From positions 372,001-436,000 of the forward strand of contig CAVVEV010000003.1 in assembly GCA_963747335.1 (NCBI GenBank): a stretch of DNA of 64,000 nt, written 5' to 3'. Of the stretch, positions 41,925-51,401 are shown piece after piece; within the stretch, counting starts at the first letter, position 1, and every line of letters begins with the position of its first letter. Position numbers and translations under genes: made by a program. The stretch is from Prado023 sp963747335. GTDB taxonomy: Bacteria > Actinomycetota > Actinomycetes > S36-B12 > CAIYMF01. The notes below the pieces were generated by a model. It did not search any database, was not told where the DNA came from, and worked only from the letters and a program-made list of their open reading frames with translations.

Positions 41925-42698
41925 GTGAGCGCCGCCCTGATGACCTCCACCGGAGTGTGGCTGGGATCGTGGCTGCGCGGTTCGGCCGGGTCCGACGACC
42001 TGCTCGAGGCCATGGCGCTGGGCGCCCCCGATTCACCGGCCGTGGGCAGCGTCCTCGGCGCACCGCCCGCTCCGCTGCCCGATCTCCTGCGCGCGATCCG
42101 GGGGTCGGGTGCGGATCGCACCTGGCTGCTCCTGCCCCGCCCGGGCCGGACTGTTGGCTGGCCGGCGGGCATTGAGGCCCCCCCGGTCCCCGCGGTGCTG
42201 CTCAGCCGGGCTGATCAGGCGGTCGGACTGCTGCGCCACGGGGCCACCGGGTGGCGGTGGGACCAGGTCTTAGCGAGGACCACGGCCCCGGTCGAGGCGG
42301 GGATGCTCACGCCACGTGCTGGGGCACGGATGCTGGCCGAGGTGGTCACAGCCGCCGCGGAGCGCCTCGAGCACCTCGGCCTCGACCGGGCGGCTGCGCG
42401 GCCCGCTCCCCGGACGTGGGAGGTCTCGCTGGGTCGGCTCCCCCGAGGCCTGGACCCCCAGGTGGAGGCCCTGCTGGTCCGGATGGCAGCGCTGCATGAC
42501 GCCCTCGACCTCGCCGTGGTCGAGGAGGGCGCCGCGGTGACCGCGGCCGAGGCCCGCGCCCGGGCGGTGGAGGTCCGAACCGTGCTGGGGCAGGTCGAGG
42601 ACGTGATCGTGGGCGTGGTGGCCGGGCTGAACGTCCCCACACCGCGGCCCCGGGAGGAGGACGCGCCGGCCCCGACGGCCGCAGACCGCCACCGCTGA
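41925..42698 (+). CDS. Conserved hypothetical protein
   Basis: 257 residues, Ala/Arg/Leu-rich, with no signal peptide. A central segment (about 110-185) is rich in helices, and a coiled-coil-like stretch with many Ala, Glu and Arg lies near 195-240. I do not recognise a named family, although the G+C-rich coding pattern and promoter position support the gene. GTG 41925 is 7 nt after TACCCT without a Shine-Dalgarno. The next gene, serB, starts 53 nt downstream on the same strand with its own promoter-like box. Confidence 0.7.
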   Translation: MSAALMTSTGVWLGSWLRGSAGSDDLLEAMALGAPDSPAVGSVLGAPPAPLPDLLRAIRGSGADRTWLLLPRPGRTVGWPAGIEAPPVPAVLLSRADQAVGLLRHGATGWRWDQVLARTTAPVEAGMLTPRAGARMLAEVVTAAAERLEHLGLDRAAARPAPRTWEVSLGRLPRGLDPQVEALLVRMAALHDALDLAVVEEGAAVTAAEARARAVEVRTVLGQVEDVIVGVVAGLNVPTPRPREEDAPAPTAADRHR

Positions 42699-42751
42699 CG
42701 CACCCGGGCGCTCGGCGGGGGCACCTGCGCCCGCCGGGTAGCGTTCGGCAC

Positions 42752-43951
42752 GTGACTGACACCACCTTGCACGCGACCGTGGTCGGCGTCGACCGCCCCG
42801 GCGTCACCGCGCGGATGTTCGCGGCGCTGGCCGATGCCACGGTGCTCGACGTGGAGCAGGTGGTGGTTGCCGGGCAGCTCGTCCTCGGCGCGGTGCTGCT
42901 GGCTCCCGAGGGCTCCGAGGAGCAGCTGGCCGACCGGCTGCGCGCCGCGGTACCGGGCTTCGAGGTCTCCGTCCGGCACGTGCACGCTGCTGATGTCCCG
43001 GGGATGCTCTCGAACTGCACCGTCACCATCGTCGGGCAGTCCATCACCGGTGGCGACGTCAGCGCGCTGGCCACGACCATGGCGGCGGGTGGCTCGAACA
43101 TCGTCCGGATCGACCGGGTGGCCGACTACCCCGTCACGGTCCTTGCCCTCGAGGTCCTGGCCCCCGACCCCGCCGTCCTGCGCCGCGAGCTGGTGGCGCG
43201 CTGCCACGACCTCGACGTCGACGTGTCGGTGCAGCCGCGGAGGCTCGCCCGCCGTGGGGTCCACCTGGTCGTCATGGACGTGGACTCGACGCTGATCCAG
43301 GACGAGGTCATCGAGGTCCTGGCCCGGTTCGCCGGCAAGGAGGAGCGGGTCCGGGCCATCACCGAGGCGGCGATGCGCGGCGAGCTGGACTTCGCCGAAT
43401 CCCTGCACGCGAGGGTCGCGGAGCTCGCCGGCCTCCCGGAGGCCGTGATCGCACGGGCCCGCGCTGAGATCCGCCTGACGCCCGGCGCGCGGACGCTGTG
43501 CCGGACGCTGAAGGGCCTGGGCTACCGGATCGCCCTGGTCAGCGGGGGCTTCACTGAGGTGATCGGACCCCTGGCCGATGAGCTGGGCGTCGACGCGGTT
43601 CGCGCCAATGGGCTGGAGATCATCGACGGCCAGCTGACCGGACGCGTGCGCGGGCCGGTCATCGACCGGGCGGCCAAGGAGAGGGCGCTGCGCGAGTTCG
43701 CCGTCGAGTTCGGCATCGATACCAGTCGAACGATCGCGATCGGGGACGGGGCCAACGACCTCGACATGCTCTCGGCGGCGGGACACGGGATCGCGTTCAA
43801 CGCCAAGCCGGTCGTGCAGGCCGCCGCCGACTCCGCGATCAACGTGCCCTACCTGGACACCGTGCTGTACCTGATGGGGATCTCCCGCGAGGAGGTCGAG
43901 CAGGCTGACGCGGCGGCCGGAATCCTCCCGGTCAGTCCCGCGGGGTCGTGA
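42752..43951 (+). CDS. serB: Phosphoserine phosphatase with two ACT domains
   Basis: 399 residues. Last step of serine synthesis. Two N-terminal ACT-like domains (residues 1-165; V-D-R-P-G-V-T-A and V-G-Q-S-I-T-G-G-D-V) probably sense serine. The HAD domain follows, with nucleophile D-V-D-S-T-L-I (about 174-180), S-G-G-F (about 267), a Lys in the K-E-R-A-L region and G-D-G-A-N-D-L-D-M-L (about 331-340). This long form is typical of actinobacteria. GTG 42752 is 7 nt after TAGCGT (42739-42744). The 3' end overlaps sixA by 20 bp (convergent). Confidence 0.95.
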   Translation: MTDTTLHATVVGVDRPGVTARMFAALADATVLDVEQVVVAGQLVLGAVLLAPEGSEEQLADRLRAAVPGFEVSVRHVHAADVPGMLSNCTVTIVGQSITGGDVSALATTMAAGGSNIVRIDRVADYPVTVLALEVLAPDPAVLRRELVARCHDLDVDVSVQPRRLARRGVHLVVMDVDSTLIQDEVIEVLARFAGKEERVRAITEAAMRGELDFAESLHARVAELAGLPEAVIARARAEIRLTPGARTLCRTLKGLGYRIALVSGGFTEVIGPLADELGVDAVRANGLEIIDGQLTGRVRGPVIDRAAKERALREFAVEFGIDTSRTIAIGDGANDLDMLSAAGHGIAFNAKPVVQAAADSAINVPYLDTVLYLMGISREEVEQADAAAGILPVSPAGS

Positions 43952-44447
43952 ACGACTCCAGCGAGGCGCACCCGGGGATGAACTGCGACCACGGGCGATC
44001 AGCGCGCAGTACCGCCATCGCGCCGGTGGGGAACTTGGTCGCGACACGGTCGCGCAGGTGGGCGTTGGCGGGCCTGGCCAGGTCCAGGACCAGCTCGGAC
44101 ACACCCGGCTCGTGGCCCAGGAGCATCGCGGTTCGCGCGTCCTCGGGCAGGTCGCGGACCAGGTCGATCATGTGGGCCCCCCACGCCTCGTAGATGCGTG
44201 GATCGGTGACGACCGGCCCTGTGTGGCCCAGCTCCTCGTTGATCAGCGCCCAGGTCTGCTGGGTGCGCTGGGACGGGCTGACCATGACCACGTCCACGCT
44301 GCCCACCAGCTCGCGGATCCGCCGGCCCACCACCGGCGCATCGCGCAGCCCGCGCGGACCGAGCGGGCGCGCTCGATCAGGCACGCCGGGCGGCCACGCG
44401 GACTTGGCGTGCCGCACGACGATCAGCCTCCGGCCCGCCACGTCCAT
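43932..44447 (-). CDS. sixA: SixA-type phosphohistidine phosphatase
   Basis: 171 residues. Small histidine-phosphatase domain: V-V-R-H-A-K-S-A-W (about 10-18) with catalytic His, S-P-S-Q-R-T-Q-Q-T near 58, and L-G-H-E-P-G (about 114-119) with the second His. The family removes phosphate from phosphohistidine in proteins. ATG 44447 starts M-D-V-A-G-R-R-L-I-V-V; the long upstream frame was rejected because it overlaps cphB. Convergent with serB. Confidence 0.88.
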   Translation of the reverse strand: MDVAGRRLIVVRHAKSAWPPGVPDRARPLGPRGLRDAPVVGRRIRELVGSVDVVMVSPSQRTQQTWALINEELGHTGPVVTDPRIYEAWGAHMIDLVRDLPEDARTAMLLGHEPGVSELVLDLARPANAHLRDRVATKFPTGAMAVLRADRPWSQFIPGCASLESFTTPRD

Positions 44448-44504
44448 GCCAGTCCCCGATCCCGGCGACCACGTCCGGGCCGCGCACCCACTACCCTGCC
44501 ACAG

Positions 44505-45479
44505 GTGAGCAGCACCCCAGCGGAGATGCCCCAGCGTCGGTTGATGGCGATCGGGGGCGCCGAGGACAAGTTGGGCGCGACCCGGATCCTGAGGCGCTTC
44601 GTTGCCGAGGCCGGCGGATCCGACGCCCGCATCGTCGTGTGCGCCACGGCGTCGGCCCTGGGCCCGGAGATCGTCGAGCTCTACGAGCGACTGTTCGCCC
44701 GGCTCGGCGTGGCTGAGGTGGTCTCGGCCCGTCCCCGCGACCGGCGCGAGGCCGACAAGCAGGAGCACAGCGACGCCGTCGCCTGGGCGACGGGCGTGTT
44801 CTTCACCGGCGGCAACCAGATGAAGCTGTCGGCGGCGATCCGTGGGACCCGCTTCGGGGATGCGGTCGTGGCGGCCTACGAACGCGGGGTGATCGTGGGG
44901 GGCACATCGGCGGGGGCCTCGGTGGTCAGCGAGCACATGGTCGGCTACGGGTCGCCCGGCGCGCAGCCCAAGTTCCGGATGGTCGCCCAGGCACAGGGCC
45001 TCGGGCTGCTGCCGGGAGTGATCGTCGACCAGCACTTCTCCCAGCGCGAGCGGTTCGGCCGGTTGATCAACCTGGTGGCCTCATCACCGGACCTGCTCGG
45101 CATCGGACTGGACGAGGACACCTCGATCCTGGTGACCGACGAGACCGACCTCGAGGTCATCGGGAAGGGCTCGGTGTTCTGCGTCGACATGCGCACCGCC
45201 CTGACCGACGCCGCCACTGCGCGGGGCACAGCGCCGCTGATGATCTCCGGCGCGGGGGTGCACTTCCTGCCCAACGGCGCGCGCTTCGACCTCGCCTCGC
45301 GCACCCTGGTGTCCTACCGTGACCACAGCGCGGTGGACCCGGGCGACCTGCCTGAGCCCACGCACGACCTCGCCACGATCTCCCGGCGGGTGGCCGCGGA
45401 GGGCGTGGATGACTCGGTGGTCGCCCGCAACGCCCGTCGCAGACGCCGCACCAAGCAGCAGCACAAGGAGACACCGTGA
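44505..45479 (+). CDS. cphB: Cyanophycinase
   Basis: 324 residues. Serine peptidase that degrades cyanophycin (multi-L-arginyl-poly-L-aspartate) to beta-Asp-Arg. M-A-I-G-G-A-E-D-K at residues 14-22, F-F-T-G-G-N-Q (about 101-107) and the nucleophile elbow G-G-T-S-A-G-A-S (about 130-137) match the family, as does D-Q-H-F-S-Q-R-E-R-F. A basic Arg/Lys tail of about 15 residues ends it. GTG 44505 is 7 nt after TACCCT (44492-44497), without a Shine-Dalgarno. The stop overlaps cphA (GTGA). Confidence 0.93.
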   Translation: MSSTPAEMPQRRLMAIGGAEDKLGATRILRRFVAEAGGSDARIVVCATASALGPEIVELYERLFARLGVAEVVSARPRDRREADKQEHSDAVAWATGVFFTGGNQMKLSAAIRGTRFGDAVVAAYERGVIVGGTSAGASVVSEHMVGYGSPGAQPKFRMVAQAQGLGLLPGVIVDQHFSQRERFGRLINLVASSPDLLGIGLDEDTSILVTDETDLEVIGKGSVFCVDMRTALTDAATARGTAPLMISGAGVHFLPNGARFDLASRTLVSYRDHSAVDPGDLPEPTHDLATISRRVAAEGVDDSVVARNARRRRRTKQQHKETP

Positions 45480-48205
45480 CAGACCGCCCTGTGCCGACCG
45501 GTCCGGCCTCGCCGGACCTCACGATCGTCGAGACCCGGGTCTACCGCGGGCCCAACATCTGGTCCTACGGTCCGGCGATCCACCTCGTCGTCGACCTCGG
45601 GTCGCTCGAGGAGTACCCGAGCGATGCCCTGCCGGGCTTCACCGAGCAGCTGCTGGCCTGGCTGCCCGGGGTCGGGGAGCACTCCTGCTCGCGCGGGCGC
45701 AAGGGTGGGTTCGCCGAGCGGCTGCGGGAGGGGACGTGGGTCGGCCACGTCGCTGAGCACGTTGCGCTGCAGCTGCAGAACGAGGTCGGGCATGACACCC
45801 GGCGGGGCAAGACCCGGAGCACCGGGGAGCCGGGGCGATACCACGTGATCTACGGCTACCAGGACGAGTCCGTGGCCCTGGCTGCCGGCACCCTCGCCGT
45901 ACGGATGGTCAACGACCTGGTGGCCCACGACCCGGAGTTCGACTTCGACGCCGAGTTCGAGGAGTTCCTGATCCTCGCCGAGCGGACAGCCTTCGGTCCG
46001 TCCACGCAGGCGCTGGTCGATGAGGCGGTCTCCCGGGACATCCCGTGGATGCGCCTGAACAGCGCGTCCCTGGTGCAGCTCGGCCAGGGCCGCTACGCCC
46101 AGCGGATCCGCGCCACCATGACGTCGAACACCTCAGCACTGGGCGTGGACATCGCCAGCGACAAGGACATCACCAACAAGCTGCTGAGCGCGGCTGGGCT
46201 CCCGGTGCCCAAGAGCGACTCGGTGCGCACCCTGCGCGGCGCCCTGCAGGTGGCCCGTCGGATCGGGTACCCGGTGGTGATCAAGCCGCTGGACGGCAAC
46301 CACGGACGCGGGGTGGTCCTCAACATCGCCGACGACGCCGAGCTCGAGGCCGCCTACGACGTGGCCAAGGCGGAGTCGCGCAGCGGCTACCTGCAGGTGG
46401 AGAGCTTCATCACCGGCAGCGACTACCGGTTCCTCGTCGTCGGCGGGCGGATCGCCGCGGTCGCCGAGCGGGTTCCGGCGCACGTGATCGGCGACGGGAA
46501 GCGCACCGTCGCGGAGCTGGTCGAGGCGACGAACGCCGACCCGCGGCGCGGTGTGGGGCACGAGAAGGTGCTGACCCGGATCAGGGTCGACGACGCCGCG
46601 ATCGCCCTCGTGGCCGACCAGGGGCTGGCCATGGACGCCGTGCCCGAGCAGGGTGTGATGGTCAAGCTGGCCCTCACCGCGAACATGTCCACCGGCGGCA
46701 TCTCCATCGACCGCACGATCGACGCGCACCCCGACAACATCGAGATCGCCGAGGAGGCGGCCCGCGTCGTCGGGCTGGACGTCGCGGGGATCGACTTCAT
46801 CGCCCCCGACATCACCGTGCCCGTGCGCGAGGCCGGCGGAGCCATCTGCGAGGTGAACGCCGCCCCCGGCTTCCGGATGCACACCCACCCGACGATCGGC
46901 GAGCCGCAGTACATCGCCAAGCCGGTGATCGACCTGCTGTTCCCGCCGGGGGCCCCGAGTCGGGTGCCGATCATCGCCGTGACCGGGACCAACGGCAAGA
47001 CCACCACCTCGCGGATGATCGGTCACGTGTTCAAGGGCATGGGCCGCAAGGTCGGCATGACCTCCACCGACGGCGTGGTCATCGACGAGCGCCTGGTGAT
47101 CCGCTCCGACGCATCCGGTCCCAAGAGCGCCCGCATGGTGCTGCAGAACCCCCGCGTGGACCTCGCCGTGCTCGAGGTGGCCCGCGGAGGCATCCTCCGC
47201 GAGGGCCTGGGCTACGACCGCAACGATGTGGCGGTGGTCCTCAACGTGGCCTCCGATCACCTCGGCCTGCGCGGCATCGACACCCTCGAGGACCTCGCCG
47301 ACGTCAAGAGCGTGGTCGTCGAGGCGGTACCCCGCGGTGGCTACGCGGTGCTCAACGCCGACGACCCGCACGTCGCCTCGATGGCACGTCGCTGCCACGG
47401 CGAGATCGTGTGGTTCACGATGACCGAGCCGGGCTCCTCGACCCGGGCCATGGTGGATCGGCACTGCCGCGACGGTGGCCTGGCGCTCGTGCTGGAGCGG
47501 GGCGAGCTGGGCGAGTCGATCGTCCTGCGCCAGGGGAAGCGATCGATGCAGGTGGCCTTCACCCACCTGCTGCCGGCGACGTTCGGCGGCAAGGCCCGGT
47601 TCAACGTCGCCAACGCGATGGCGGCGGCCGGCGCCTGCTTCGCCGGTGGTGCGCACCTGCACGACATCCGCGCCGGTCTGCGGACGTTCTCGACCAGCTA
47701 CCACCTGGCGCCGGGGCGCCTGAACCACATCGACGTCAACGGTGTCAACGTGTTCGTGGACTACGCCCACAACCCCGCGGGCCTCGAGGCGCTGGGCGAG
47801 TTCATCGCGGCCTACACCGACGGGTTGGATGCCTCGCGCACCGAGCTCCACAAGCGTCGACGGATCGGCGTGATCGGAACCGCCGGCGATCGCCGGGACT
47901 CCGACATCCTCGAGCTCGGGCGCACCGGCGCACGGCTCTTCGACCTGTGCGTGGTCAAGGAGGACCTCAAGTTGCGCGGCCGGCAGCCGGGTGAGGTCGC
48001 CGCACTGCTCGAGCAGGGGGTGCGCGAGGCGATGTCCGAGGGCGCCCGGGCCAAGGAGGTGCGCTCGGTGCCGCTGGAGATCGATGCCGTCCGCTGGGCC
48101 GTCGAGCAGGCGAACGCCGGCGACGTGGTGGCCATCTGCGCCGACCAGACGGACTCGGTCTACACCGAGCTCGAGGCCCTCGGCCACTCAGCGATGCACG
48201 AGTAG
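45476..48205 (+). CDS. cphA: Cyanophycin synthetase
   Basis: 909 residues. Polymerises Asp and Arg into cyanophycin using ATP. The N domain (residues 1-160) begins R-V-Y-R-G-P-N-I-W; the ATP-grasp domain (about 165-490) has K-P-L-D-G-N-H-G-R-G-V (about 268) and joins Asp; the Mur-ligase-like domain (about 495-909) has V-T-G-T-N-G-K-T-T-T (about 501-510) and adds Arg to the side chain. Domain order and length match full CphA. GTG 45476 overlaps the cphB stop. The pair makes a complete store-and-release module for nitrogen. Confidence 0.96.
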   Translation: MTDRPVPTGPASPDLTIVETRVYRGPNIWSYGPAIHLVVDLGSLEEYPSDALPGFTEQLLAWLPGVGEHSCSRGRKGGFAERLREGTWVGHVAEHVALQLQNEVGHDTRRGKTRSTGEPGRYHVIYGYQDESVALAAGTLAVRMVNDLVAHDPEFDFDAEFEEFLILAERTAFGPSTQALVDEAVSRDIPWMRLNSASLVQLGQGRYAQRIRATMTSNTSALGVDIASDKDITNKLLSAAGLPVPKSDSVRTLRGALQVARRIGYPVVIKPLDGNHGRGVVLNIADDAELEAAYDVAKAESRSGYLQVESFITGSDYRFLVVGGRIAAVAERVPAHVIGDGKRTVAELVEATNADPRRGVGHEKVLTRIRVDDAAIALVADQGLAMDAVPEQGVMVKLALTANMSTGGISIDRTIDAHPDNIEIAEEAARVVGLDVAGIDFIAPDITVPVREAGGAICEVNAAPGFRMHTHPTIGEPQYIAKPVIDLLFPPGAPSRVPIIAVTGTNGKTTTSRMIGHVFKGMGRKVGMTSTDGVVIDERLVIRSDASGPKSARMVLQNPRVDLAVLEVARGGILREGLGYDRNDVAVVLNVASDHLGLRGIDTLEDLADVKSVVVEAVPRGGYAVLNADDPHVASMARRCHGEIVWFTMTEPGSSTRAMVDRHCRDGGLALVLERGELGESIVLRQGKRSMQVAFTHLLPATFGGKARFNVANAMAAAGACFAGGAHLHDIRAGLRTFSTSYHLAPGRLNHIDVNGVNVFVDYAHNPAGLEALGEFIAAYTDGLDASRTELHKRRRIGVIGTAGDRRDSDILELGRTGARLFDLCVVKEDLKLRGRQPGEVAALLEQGVREAMSEGARAKEVRSVPLEIDAVRWAVEQANAGDVVAICADQTDSVYTELEALGHSAMHE

Positions 48206-48212
48206 CCCGGGT

Positions 48213-49808
48213 TCAAGCAGGGCGGGCTGCCTCGATCTTGGCACGGATCGTCTCGGGATCGTCGGCGGTCGCCCCGATCGAGTCGAGCAGCTCGACGCAC
48301 GCTGCCCGGTCCTGGTGGATCATCATCGCGATGACGTCGCCGGCGTGGGCGCGGGCCAGCAGCGCGCGCAGCCCGGTGGGCTCGTCAGGAACCTCCTCGA
48401 TGGGCTCCTTGCCTGCCACGCGGATCCCCGCCCGCTGCAGGTCGTCGATCTCCTCCTGAGTCCGCCCGCGCAGGTAGTGGGGCTTCGCCGCCAGCTGGAC
48501 CGTGTCGGCCGCCAAGCCGGCGAGTCGGCCCACCTCGAAGATCCCTTGGTCGGTGCGGTCCCCCGCGTTGCCGATCGAGGCATGCAGGGCCGCACCGGGC
48601 CGTCGCAGACCGGTCCCCACCCGAAGCAGGGCCTCGGCCCCGGCCTCGTTGTGGGCGAAGTCGAGGATCACCGTCGCCGTTCCTCCATCGGCGGTGGGCG
48701 CAGTCCAGATGTTCATCCGACCCGGGCTGGTGGAGGTGTCCGGGCGGAACGAGTGCAGGCCCGCTTCGACGGCCTCGCGGGACAGGCCTGCAGCCAGCCC
48801 TCCGGAGGCGGCGGCGAGCGCATTCGCGAGGTTCTCCCGGGAGAGCCCCGCGATCGCGACCGGGACGTCGAGAACGGCGCCGAGATCGATCAGCCCGGCA
48901 GGGTGCCCCTCGACCACGATCCGTCCGGCGCGGACCGTGGTCAACGGCGCTCCCAGCTGACGCGCCAGCGCGGCGCCGGACCCCTCGGGGTCGAGGGCGA
49001 AGAACCAGGGGTTCCCCGGCCCGGCATCGTGGTAGCGGCTCACCAGGGGATCCTCCGCGTTGAGGACCGCCCAGCCGCCGGGGCGCACGACCTTCACGAC
49101 CGTGGACTTCGCCCAAGCCAGCATGTCGACGGTGTCGATCCCCTGCAGGCCGAGGTGGTCCGGGCTGACGTTCGTGAACACCGCCACGTCCACCGCCACC
49201 ACGCCCATGCCGCGCAGCATCAGGCCGCCGCGCGCGGTCTCCAGCACGGCGAAGCCCACCCCGGGCTCCTCGAGCACCAGGCGGGCCCCTCCGGGACCGG
49301 ACCAGTCCCCCGGCTCGACGCACCGTCCGTCGACGAACACCCCGTCGGTGCTGCTCCAGGCGGCGCGCAGGCCGGCTTCGGCGGCCATGCGGCCCAACAG
49401 GCGCGTCGTGGTGGTCTTGCCGTTCGTCCCGGTCACGGCCACCGTCGGGATGGGGGGGTCGAGCAGGTGCGGTGGATCCCCGGGCTCCGCGTCGCGCACG
49501 TCGCCGGCGACAGCGGCGATCCGGTCCTCGAGGGACACCTGCGGACCGATCCGCAGGACCTCGACCAGGGCTCTGCCGATCGCCTCCCCGGTACCTTCGT
49601 GGCGCCAGGGGAATGCCACGACCACCGTCCCATCGAGCCCGGTTCGGCTGACGGCCGGCCCGACGTGGGCATCGGCCGCGCGGGCGATCCGGCCCACGAC
49701 CTCGCACAGGTCCACGCCCGGCTCAGTCGGCCCCGAGAGCGTCACCCGGATGGCCGGTCCGGGGATGTCGGCGTTCGGGCCGAGCAGCACGCGCAGCTCG
49801 ATCAGCAT
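48213..49808 (-). CDS. CphA-like Mur ligase lacking the ATP-grasp domain
   Basis: 531 residues. The first 110 residues resemble the CphA N domain (E-L-R-V-L-L-G-P-N...G-P-A-I at the start; W-R-H-E-G-T-G-E-A-I-G-R-A-L-V-E-V later). Directly after this, with no ATP-grasp domain, comes a Mur ligase with V-T-G-T-N-G-K-T-T-T (about 124-133), E-T-A-R-G-G and H-L-G-L-Q-G-I-D-T. CphA shows the same stretches with V-A-R-G-G and H-L-G-L-R-G-I-D-T. So it looks like a CphA paralogue with its middle removed. It should form an amide bond with ATP, but partner and substrate are unknown. Start ATG 49808; convergent with cphA. Confidence 0.78.
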   Translation of the reverse strand: MLIELRVLLGPNADIPGPAIRVTLSGPTEPGVDLCEVVGRIARAADAHVGPAVSRTGLDGTVVVAFPWRHEGTGEAIGRALVEVLRIGPQVSLEDRIAAVAGDVRDAEPGDPPHLLDPPIPTVAVTGTNGKTTTTRLLGRMAAEAGLRAAWSSTDGVFVDGRCVEPGDWSGPGGARLVLEEPGVGFAVLETARGGLMLRGMGVVAVDVAVFTNVSPDHLGLQGIDTVDMLAWAKSTVVKVVRPGGWAVLNAEDPLVSRYHDAGPGNPWFFALDPEGSGAALARQLGAPLTTVRAGRIVVEGHPAGLIDLGAVLDVPVAIAGLSRENLANALAAASGGLAAGLSREAVEAGLHSFRPDTSTSPGRMNIWTAPTADGGTATVILDFAHNEAGAEALLRVGTGLRRPGAALHASIGNAGDRTDQGIFEVGRLAGLAADTVQLAAKPHYLRGRTQEEIDDLQRAGIRVAGKEPIEEVPDEPTGLRALLARAHAGDVIAMMIHQDRAACVELLDSIGATADDPETIRAKIEAARPA

Positions 49809-49868
49809 GGCCGCACTCTGCCATGTCCCTCCCCCCGGGATCCCGCTGGCGGGGTTAGTGTGACCGAC

Positions 49869-51401
49869 GTGGAATGGGGACTCAGTGGGCACGCTGCACG
49901 TGAGGTGATCGAGGCCGACTTCCGGGCGCTGCCGCTGGCCTCCAGCGCGCAGGGCGCGATCGGGGCCGCCCAGGCGCTGGGGGCAGGTCACGTCGACGTC
50001 CGGATCTCCCGGCAGCGGACCCGATCAGCCTCCGTTCGCGATGCCCGGCCGCTGTCGGTGGTCGCCGACAGCGTCACGGGGATGGGCGTTCGAGTCCTCG
50101 TCGACGGGGTCTGGGGCTTCGCTGCGGGGGATCTCGTCACCCCCGAGGCGGCGGCCGGCCTTGCCTCCCAGGCTGTGGCGATGGCCCGGGTGTCCCGCCC
50201 CGTGGCACGGGAGCGGGTGGAGCTGGCTCCCGAGCCCGCGCACGTCGGTCGGGCATGGGCGAACCCGGTGGGCATCGACCCCTTCCTCGTGGCGGATTCC
50301 GAGGTGCTCGCCCTGCTCGAGGCGCGCAGCGCCGGGCTGCTGGCCAGCCCGCACGTCCAGCGGGTCGACGCTGGGTTCCGCGCCTTCCGGGACATCACCT
50401 ACTACGCCGACAGCTCCGGCACGGACACCCTGCAGCAGCGCACCCGGGTCGCTGGTGACCTCGCCGCGTTCCATGTCACGGATGAGCGCTTCGACGACAT
50501 GTCCTCGTGCGCCCCACCAGTGGCCCGCGGATGGGAGTACCTGGTCGGGGACGGGACGTGGGACTGGGACGCGGAGCTCACAGCACTGCCGGAGTGGCTG
50601 GCCGAGAAGGCCGTTGCGCCGACAGTCGAGCCGGGACGGTACGACCTGGTGCTCGACCCCACGAACCTCTGGCTGACGATCCACGAGAGCGTGGGACACG
50701 CCACCGAGCTCGATCGTGCGCTGGGCTATGAGGCCAACTACGCCGGCAGCAGCTTCGCCACCCTCGACCAGCTGGGCAGCCTGAGGTACGGGTCACCCCT
50801 GATGCACGTGACCGGGGATCGCACGGCCCCGCACGGGTTGTCCACGGTCGCCTTCGATGACGAGGGGGTCGCCGCCCAGTCCTGGGACCTGGTTCGTGAG
50901 GGCACACTCGTGGGCTACCAGCTCGATCGGCGAATGGCTGCTGAGCACGGCTTCGGCCGGTCGAACGGCTGCGCGTTCGCCGACTCCGCGGTGCACGTGC
51001 CGGTCCAGCGCATGCCCAACGTGAGCCTGCAGCCCGATCCGGCGGGGCCGGACCTCGAGGGACTGATCGGTGGGGTGGAGGACGGCCTGTACATCGTCGG
51101 GGACAAGTCCTGGTCGATCGACATGCAGCGCTACAACTTCCAGTTCACGGGTCAGCGGTTCTTCCGTATCCGCTCCGGACAGATCGTCGGCCAGGTGCGC
51201 GACGTGGCCTACCAGTCGAGCACCCCGAGCTTCTGGGCGGGGCTGAGGGCACTCGGCGGGCCGCAGACCTACCTCCTGGGTGGGGCTCTGAACTGTGGCA
51301 AGGCCCAGCCTGGGCAGGTGGCCCCGGTCAGCCACGGATGCCCGGTGGCGGTCTTCGAGGGGATCAACGTGCTCAACACCCAGCAGGAGGCGCACGCATG
51401 A
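49869..51401 (+). CDS. tldD: Metalloprotease TldD
   Basis: 510 residues. Forms a heterodimeric zinc peptidase with TldE that digests unfolded peptides and matures modified peptides. The zinc site H-E-S-V-G-H (about 276-281) is the TldD HExxxH motif; the C-terminal region (V-G-D-K-S-W-S-I-D, G-Q-I-V-G-Q-V-R) matches the family. GTG 49869 is chosen because TAGTGT ends 7 nt upstream; GTG 49860 is an alternative. A longer upstream frame opposes the Mur ligase gene and is not coding. Its stop overlaps tldE (ATGA). Confidence 0.93.
   Translation: MEWGLSGHAAREVIEADFRALPLASSAQGAIGAAQALGAGHVDVRISRQRTRSASVRDARPLSVVADSVTGMGVRVLVDGVWGFAAGDLVTPEAAAGLASQAVAMARVSRPVARERVELAPEPAHVGRAWANPVGIDPFLVADSEVLALLEARSAGLLASPHVQRVDAGFRAFRDITYYADSSGTDTLQQRTRVAGDLAAFHVTDERFDDMSSCAPPVARGWEYLVGDGTWDWDAELTALPEWLAEKAVAPTVEPGRYDLVLDPTNLWLTIHESVGHATELDRALGYEANYAGSSFATLDQLGSLRYGSPLMHVTGDRTAPHGLSTVAFDDEGVAAQSWDLVREGTLVGYQLDRRMAAEHGFGRSNGCAFADSAVHVPVQRMPNVSLQPDPAGPDLEGLIGGVEDGLYIVGDKSWSIDMQRYNFQFTGQRFFRIRSGQIVGQVRDVAYQSSTPSFWAGLRALGGPQTYLLGGALNCGKAQPGQVAPVSHGCPVAVFEGINVLNTQQEAHA

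Noticed and set aside
42215..44104. 629-codon minus-strand frame opposite serB and the hypothetical gene
   Set aside because: No motif; serB covers the same DNA with complete catalytic motifs.
46045..48187. Two long frames (about 649 and 684 codons, opposite strands) inside cphA
   Set aside because: Shadows of cphA; no recognisable domains and highly biased composition.
47991..49868. Long plus-strand open frame (part of a 1136-codon frame) opposite the CphA-like Mur ligase
   Set aside because: The Mur ligase on the other strand has clear motifs; the frame is open only because of high G+C. Only the TldD part from 49869 is coding.
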